Source of the DNA: Russula earlei
Taxonomy: Eukaryota; Basidiomycota; Agaricomycetes; Russulales; Russulaceae
DNA length: 11,569 nucleotides
NCBI GenBank assembly: GCA_025769875.1
Contig: JAGFNK010001284.1
Coordinates: forward strand, 1-11,569
Reading direction: 5' to 3'
Shown: in pieces, positions 7,558-11,569 of the stretch
Numbering within the stretch: position 1 is the stretch's first letter
Layout: the number at the start of each line of letters is the position of its first letter
Notes under the pieces: model-generated
What the model saw: only the letters and a program-made list of their open reading frames with translations
What the model was told of the DNA's origin: nothing
The model's database searches: none
Position numbers and translations under genes: made by a program

Positions 7558-8982
7558 TCAGAAAGCACATTTCTCTGGTTTCAAGTATAAGTCGTGGTCT
7601 TGGAGTGTTTTTAGGACCTTATGTGTCCAGTCGTCTAGTTCGTTCAAGGTTTGCGCCATGATTAGTATATCATCTAGATAAACAACCACTCGTTCAGTGG
7701 CAATGTATTTTGCTAGGATGGTGTTCATAAAGCGTTGGAAAGTGGCTGGGGCGTTGCAGAGACCAAATGTCATTATCAATGGTTCGAAGAGTCCTAATGG
7801 TGTCTTGAATGCTGCGAGGTGTTCATCGCCTTCTCTGAGGCGAATGTTGTTGTATCCCCATCGTACGTCAAACTTGGTAAAGTATTGGGCTCCTTGGAGT
7901 TTGTCAATTAATTCAGGAATCAAGGGTAGTGGATACGCGTCTTTGACAGTTGCTGTATTCAGGGCTCTGTAGTCTTGCACTGGTCGTAGATTTCCTCCTT
8001 TCTTTTCTACAAAGAAGAATGGGCTGGCAATAGCTGCTTTTGATGGTCGGATTGTGCCTCTTTTCAAATGTTCGTCTAAGTATTCTTTTAGGGCTTGTAG
8101 TTCCTTGGGAGTAAGTCGATAAATGCCAGAATCGCGTCGGGCGATCCCTGGTTTTAGATTGATTGCATGGTCCCATGGTTGGTGAGCAGGAAGGCGTTGA
8201 GAAGCTTGTTCATCGAAAACCTTTCGCCATTTCAAGAATTGGGCGGGGATAAGTTCGTCTAATGTCTTAGGGGGTGTTTCCGCATTGGCTAGCTTGGTAG
8301 CTGTGGTTGATTTGGCTCTTATGTTGATTGTTATTGGGCTAAACGCATCGTGGATTTGTTCGTCAACACATGGGTTCAATGGTCCTTCAGTATCTGGGAA
8401 GATTAGTGCAGCAATGTCCGTAAACTCGGGTTCTTCTTCTTCAGGGAAAGTAAGCGCTTGTATTTGGTAATTCCGCGTTCCAGATGCAGATGCAATGGTT
8501 ATGCTTGGGTGTGTGGTGAGGCAAGTTCGGGGGCAGTTCCTCAGTGTGATTGTATCATTTGCCCAATCAATATCTGGGTTGTGGTGTCGTAGCCAATCAG
8601 TTCCTAAGATAATGTCGTGATCTCCAATGTTAGTGACCAGGAATTCTGCTTGTTCGTCATGAGTGGCGCCTGTGTGCGCTTGGATGCGAAGTCTTTGGAT
8701 GGTGCTAAAGCGTATTAGTCCATTGGCATTTTGTGTTCCATCTACATTTTGTGCTGGCAAGGGTTTGATCATAGTTCGAAGGTGCAGGTGGTGTCTTTGT
8801 GCAAATCGTTCGTGGATTATCATTCCTTCTGCTCCACTGTCGAGCAGGGCTCTTGCACCGATTTCTTTGCCGCTTGTTTTCCCTACCAAGGTAACTTTCA
8901 AGGCAATGGAGGGGGAGCGAATATTCTTGGTAAAAACTTTGGGGTAATTGATTTCTCTTTGTATCATACTGATTTGGACCAT
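7558..8982 (-). CDS. pol: pol N-terminal part: aspartic protease and reverse transcriptase
   Basis: 474 codons from ATG 8982-8980. The frame is also open upstream across the gag stop, so entry by frameshift is possible. The retropepsin-like protease has its active-site triad DSGA at residues 48-51 (8841-8830) and the ILGTDWL motif at 125-131. It would dimerise to cleave Gag and Pol. A spacer of about 100 residues leads to the reverse transcriptase: SPFFFVEKKGG (320-330), LRPVQDYRALN (332-342), FDVRWGYNNIR with catalytic D372, FGLCNAPATFQ (406-416) and the YLDD box (435-438, D437 and D438; about 7680-7669). FDVRWGYNNIR is typical of fungal Gypsy RTs. The frame stops early at TGA 7560-7558 just after EKCAF, where the family continues without a break, so the stop truncates RT before its thumb. 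The next part follows in the same frame. Confidence 0.93.
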   Translation of the reverse strand: MVQISMIQREINYPKVFTKNIRSPSIALKVTLVGKTSGKEIGARALLDSGAEGMIIHERFAQRHHLHLRTMIKPLPAQNVDGTQNANGLIRFSTIQRLRIQAHTGATHDEQAEFLVTNIGDHDIILGTDWLRHHNPDIDWANDTITLRNCPRTCLTTHPSITIASASGTRNYQIQALTFPEEEEPEFTDIAALIFPDTEGPLNPCVDEQIHDAFSPITINIRAKSTTATKLANAETPPKTLDELIPAQFLKWRKVFDEQASQRLPAHQPWDHAINLKPGIARRDSGIYRLTPKELQALKEYLDEHLKRGTIRPSKAAIASPFFFVEKKGGNLRPVQDYRALNTATVKDAYPLPLIPELIDKLQGAQYFTKFDVRWGYNNIRLREGDEHLAAFKTPLGLFEPLIMTFGLCNAPATFQRFMNTILAKYIATERVVVYLDDILIMAQTLNELDDWTHKVLKTLQDHDLYLKPEKCAF

Positions 8983-9021
8983 GTCCCTCCTCGGTGCAGA
9001 AGGGGGTCCAATTAAAAATCC
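8974..9021 (-). promoter_or_regulatory. Candidate -1 ribosomal frameshift site between gag and pol
   Basis: On the minus strand the last gag codons are ATG GAT TTT TAA. The heptamer GGATTTT (9021-9015) ends one base before the stop. After a 3-nt gap comes a strong stem-loop (9011-8974). Its outer arms are TTGGACC (9011-9005) with GGTCCAA (8980-8974), all 7 pairs Watson-Crick. Its inner arms are CCCTTCT (9004-8998) with AGGAGGG (8991-8985), 7 pairs with one G-T wobble. The hexaloop is GCACCG and there is a 4-nt bulge ACAT on the 3' side. Slipping back one base at TTT enters the pol frame as TTA ATT GGA and stays open into the protease. GGAUUUU is the known slippery site of dianthoviruses, which also use a bulged stem-loop. 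The alternative is reinitiation at the pol ATG 29 nt after the gag stop. Confidence 0.55.
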
Positions 9022-9488
9022 ATAGGAGCAGATCTTGGGCGGAGGATTGAGTCTGCAAGTGTCTCTCTCCAGGTTGTTAGTGATGCAACAGGAACGGGTT
9101 CTTCTTGTGCAGGTTCGACGTTTTCATCTTGAATGGTTGTAGCTCTGACTGTTTGGGGGCGAGATCCTTGTCGTTGGCGTCCTTGAGCTGCTTTCTTTGC
9201 TCTACATTGATTCGCCATATGGTTCTTCTTTCCACAGTAATAACAGAGGTTGTTCTTGCGTTGAAATTCTTTCTCTGCATCTGTGAGAGGTTTCCTTTCA
9301 CTTTTGAGTTCCCAGGGTCGTTCATTAGGCTCTCCTTGGTACAAGTTAATTTCCAATGGATTATCGGATCCTTGAGTGTTTAATCCTCGGGTACGCACAG
9401 AGCGTCCTCCTCGAAAAGCAGTGGAGTTGTACAGGTGAAAAAGGTTGTCGAATTCTCTTGCTGCTTTGACAAGGGCTGCAAGTGTAGT
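9012..9488 (-). pseudogene. gag: gag C-terminal part: nucleocapsid with CCHC zinc knuckle
   Basis: This part is read in the frame one base shifted from the capsid part. Reading begins near TTLAALVKAAREFDNLF at 9488. A basic region follows, then CYYCGKKNHMANQC (9245-9204), a CX2CX4HX4C zinc knuckle that in Gag packages the RNA. The flanks are rich in Lys, Arg and Gln (RAKKAAQGRQRQGSR), as expected for nucleocapsid. The frame ends RPRSAPMDF at TAA 9014-9012, directly on the suspected frameshift site. Its nominal Met farther upstream, at 9734, is not a genuine start; sequence before 9488 in this frame is a shadow of capsid. Confidence 0.85.
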
Positions 9489-10521
9489 TTGGTGTCGGTG
9501 TGATTCCCAATATTGTCTGATGTAAGGCCGGGTTAATGTTCTTCCTAAATGCGTACATCTTTGTTCTTTCATCGGTGGTAGCTCGTGACGCATGGTGTGA
9601 CCATTTCTGATACCATTCATTAAATGGTAGTTTTCCTTGATAATAGGTGTGCATGGTATTAGCGGAGGCCAACTCTGCTTCTGCAGGGATAAAGTGATCG
9701 GCAAAGGCTTTCTTGAAGTCGTCCCATGACCCATAGTCTGCTACGGTACGAGCCATAGCTTTGGTGGTTTGTTCTCTAGCCCACGCTCCGGCGGGTGTTC
9801 CTACTTTAAAGTGGGTCAGTGCAGCGGCAACTTTCTTGCTTTCGTCTGTAAAGGAGTCTCCATTGATGTAATAATAATTTGCCAAAGCTGCCCAAAAGGC
9901 TTCTGCGTTATCAGCCTTTCCATCAAAAGGTTCTGGTGCTGTTCCGACAAGGCGTGGATTGCTTGACATGGTGGGATTTTGAGTTGTTGTAGCTGTAACA
10001 ATAGGTGGGGCTGAACCTTGTAGTTGGATTCTAGTTGGAGTGAGCGTTCGAGGGACTGCTTGTGGTACGTTGCTAGTTGTATGAGGAGTAGGTTGTTGGG
10101 TATTGCGTCGAGTAGAAGGTCCTGGAGTGGTGCTTCGAGTGCTCTGAGCAGTTCCTAGGATAGCGGTAACTTCTTGAGGTGTTTTGGCTGAGAAATCGAC
10201 TTCTCGATTGTTATAGTAAACCCAATGTCTTCTAGAACGGCTCCACTTGACTGGTCTGTCTAGGAAGAGGCCTGAGTAGTTATAGGGGTTGAAGTCTTGA
10301 ACGTTTTCTGCTCCTGGGGCTGCCGCTTTAAGTTGTTCGGTGGTGACTTCGTCGTTATCGTCTTCGTATAACCAAGTGTCAGAAAGATTTCCGTGGTTGA
10401 TAATAGGTGTGCCTGCAAATTTTCCTCGGTAACAGTGATCTTGGGTGTCGTAACTGAGGTTTTCAAATAGGAGTGGGATTAGGTTTTCTTCTTCGTCAGT
10501 GACGTCCCTCCTAGTGCTCAT
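9488..10521 (-). pseudogene. gag: gag N-terminal part: matrix-like and capsid region
   Basis: The start ATG is at 10521-10519, the first Met after an in-frame TAA, and lies 4 nt after the stop of an upstream frame. Residues 1-110 are acidic and of unknown function. Residues 120-190 are a Ser/Thr/Pro-rich linker. Residues 195-340 resemble the retrotransposon Gag capsid family, with PEPFDGKADNAEAFW, an alanine-rich helical stretch, WDDFKKAFADHFIPAEAE and FNEWYQKWSHHA. This domain would assemble virus-like particles in the cytoplasm. After about residue 344 the frame goes astray. A one-base shift in the CCAAACT run at 9492-9486 reaches the nucleocapsid part, so this copy has a frame break between capsid and zinc knuckle. 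Without the break Gag would be about 500 residues, a normal size. Confidence 0.85.
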
Positions 10522-10525
10522 AGAT

Positions 10526-11160
10526 CTAGACGACTGTTATAGTCCAATGGCCGTTGTTCCAAGGATATGCGATGGTGTAGGCTGGCTTTAGTCGAATGGT
10601 ATCAGGTCTTCCTTGATGTTTTCTTAATTGGATTCGGGAGTATTCTTCGGTAATGCTGCTTTGTGTTAGAACTACTCGGGTTTTCCACAGATATCCTTCA
10701 AATTCTGCCGGAGAGATGGCAAAGTCACTTATTTCCTTGGTGGGGTGCTTGTAAACTATAAGTGTGTCAGTCGTTGATGCCAAGCTTGGGTACAATAATT
10801 CTTGAATTCAATTAATTCTCTCCTTGAACGTGTAGGTAGGTTTAATGCTAAGAAGGATTGTTCTGGTAGGTAGCAGTGTAAATCAGTACTCCTTAGATCG
10901 GCACTATCAGGGGATTCAACAAGGGGTGATGCGAAGGGTTGGGTAGGTACAATAGGGGTAGGAATACGATTGGTAAACAAGGGTAAGTAGGCGTCAGGAG
11001 GAGTAGGAGGTAATGGTCTTTCAACAAGAAATCCTCTTGCGTTGGGAACTGTTTCTCTCTCAGGGGGTCGTTGGGATGACGCGCGTCTCCTGTGTCGAGG
11101 AGCCAGATTTATCGAATGGGGAGGTGGTAATCGCCTGGCGTCCACAAGGTAATTCCGTCA
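10526..11160 (-). pseudogene. Upstream ORF 5' of gag, Pro-rich N-part, unknown function, broken
   Basis: A minus-strand frame opens after TGA 11160-11158 and runs to 10756. Its first part is Pro/Arg-rich (RPLPPTPPDAYLPLFTN), followed by a helical-looking segment (SRRELIEFKN). Near 10797 the coding character moves to another frame that continues LYPSLASTTDTLIVYKHPTK to the stop at 10528-10526 (ending NNGHWTITVV), implying a one-base lesion. The whole would be about 210 residues. It ends 4 nt before the gag ATG (TAG ATCT ATG), so coupled translation or an original fusion with gag is possible. The gag ATG has T at -3, a poor initiation context, which would suit reinitiation. No known Gag domain is recognised. 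It might be an extra retrotransposon protein or an N-terminal Gag extension. Confidence 0.45.
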
Positions 11161-11214
11161 GGAGTAGGAGGTGTGTCTGGTCGAAAGTTGCACGTGCAAT
11201 ACTCTGTTTTGCAG

Positions 11215-11568
11215 TTACACCTTGCTGTCCACGGATTTCGACTCAGTATTTTCTGTGCTGGCAGACCAACGTTCTTGACTAGTTGGGACAGTGGTCTGAA
11301 TTGGTGTGAGGGGTCGAGGGGCGAGACTTGAGGCTTCTAGGATTGCTGGGACAGAATAGTATGCAGGGGGACCAGTATATGAGGCGTCTGGGCTGGTAAT
11401 TGCCCAAGGTTGATTATAGTCTGCGTCGTACAACCACGAGTTAGTTCCCAATCGAAGGTGTTGTGTATTCCTGGTACAACCGCAAGTTGGACGTAAGATT
11501 GGTTTTCCCTTTGTATTCTGTTGAGGCGTAGGTGGTAGAACTGGACAGTGAGACGATAGTAGCTGATG
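11215..11568 (-). CDS. Partial ORF at right edge, Pro/Ser/Thr-rich, unknown
   Basis: This frame is open from the window edge to TAA 11217-11215, at least 117 codons, with a Met at 11451. It is in the same frame as the next ORF, separated by two stops (11217-11215 and 11160-11158). The translation is rich in Pro, Ser, Thr and Tyr (SPDASYTGPPAYYSVPAI; APRPLTPIQTTVPTS), looks disordered, and lacks domains. SWLYDADYNQ near 11438 loosely resembles TWLYEDDNDE in Gag residues 49-58. It is probably the start of the same upstream coding region, interrupted by decay or by an unrecognised intron. It could instead be host sequence if the element begins to its left, but no LTR is seen between it and gag. 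Confidence 0.35.
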   Translation of the reverse strand, partial: HQLLSSHCPVLPPTPQQNTKGKPILRPTCGCTRNTQHLRLGTNSWLYDADYNQPWAITSPDASYTGPPAYYSVPAILEASSLAPRPLTPIQTTVPTSQERWSASTENTESKSVDSKV

Positions 11569-11569
11569 T

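Larger units (their letters stand above)
4219..11569 (-). mobile_element. Ty3/Gypsy chromovirus-type LTR retrotransposon, 5' end beyond window
   Basis: The element reads on the minus strand in the order upstream ORFs, gag, protease, reverse transcriptase, RNase H, integrase, chromodomain, polypurine tract and 3' LTR. Protease-RT-RNH-IN order is diagnostic of Ty3/Gypsy rather than Copia, and the C-terminal chromodomain places it with chromoviruses. At least 7.3 kb is present; the 5' LTR and primer binding site are not in the window. This copy has one frame shift in gag, and one stop plus two frame shifts in pol, so it is probably not autonomous. All the main active-site motifs are intact, which suggests relatively recent insertion or recent inactivation. 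It could alternatively be an active copy with sequencing errors, since the frame shifts are all single-base changes. Confidence 0.93.

Noticed and set aside
7697..7972. Plus-strand frames opposite pol and gag (also at 6219-6467, 6738-7064, 8663-8947, 9105-9383)
   Set aside because: They lie antisense to strongly recognised pol and gag domains and show no motifs; they are shadows.
8983..10511. A shared AGGAGGGACRT string just after the gag ATG and just before the pol ATG, suggesting a ribosome-binding-like signal
   Set aside because: Eukaryotic initiation does not use Shine-Dalgarno pairing; at gag the string is inside the coding region (STRRDV), and at pol it is explained as the 3' arm of the stem-loop.
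11135..11220. A possible intron joining the two upstream ORF pieces (GTGTAA donor, CTGAC branch, CAG acceptor, 86 nt)
   Set aside because: Splicing leads into a frame that soon stops, not into the Pro-rich frame, so the signals are probably chance.
10800..11569. A 5' LTR or primer binding site near the right edge
   Set aside because: No copy of the TGTTACGAACC LTR start or the U3 repeats, and no tRNA-complement such as TGGTATCAGAG, is visible there; the 5' end must lie beyond the window.

Overview
The window looks like a repeat-rich stretch of a filamentous fungal genome, most likely a mushroom-forming basidiomycete (Agaricomycetes). That assignment is inference. It rests on a chromodomain-bearing Ty3/Gypsy element, a 60-nt intron of fungal type, and a degenerate gene of the low-complexity, transposon-associated kind common in such genomes. 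No rRNA, tRNA, CRISPR array or bacterial-type operon was recognised.

Right two thirds (about 4219 to the right edge, minus strand): one Ty3/Gypsy chromovirus-type LTR retrotransposon. Read 5' to 3' on the minus strand it has (1) roughly 1 kb of Pro/Ser/Thr-rich open frames of unknown function upstream of gag (11568-10526); (2) gag with a capsid-like region and a CCHC zinc knuckle (10521-9012); (3) pol with aspartic protease, reverse transcriptase, RNase H, HHCC/DDE integrase, GPY/F motif and C-terminal chromodomain (8982-5294, openable back through the gag stop); (4) a short 3' region, a polypurine tract (about 5060-5047) and a candidate 3' LTR (5046-4219) with a TATA box and repeated bZIP-like palindromes in U3. 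The 5' LTR and primer binding site are not seen and presumably lie beyond the right edge.

This copy is damaged but recent-looking. Gag carries one single-base frame shift (about 9489). Pol carries one in-frame TGA (7560-7558) and two single-base frame shifts (about 7283 and 7188). Every catalytic motif is still legible. The gag/pol junction looks like a programmed -1 frameshift site: a GGATTTT heptamer directly before the gag stop, followed after 3 nt by a strong bulged stem-loop. This is the most interesting signal in the window.

Left third (1-4218): older sequence. It holds non-coding DNA with a hairpin and a duplicated 24-mer (345-480), an exon-like open frame (1170-1538), a polypurine tract (1902-1980), and a decayed plus-strand gene (about 2088-3964). 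That gene keeps a cleanly spliceable 60-nt intron but has frame breaks and in-frame stops.
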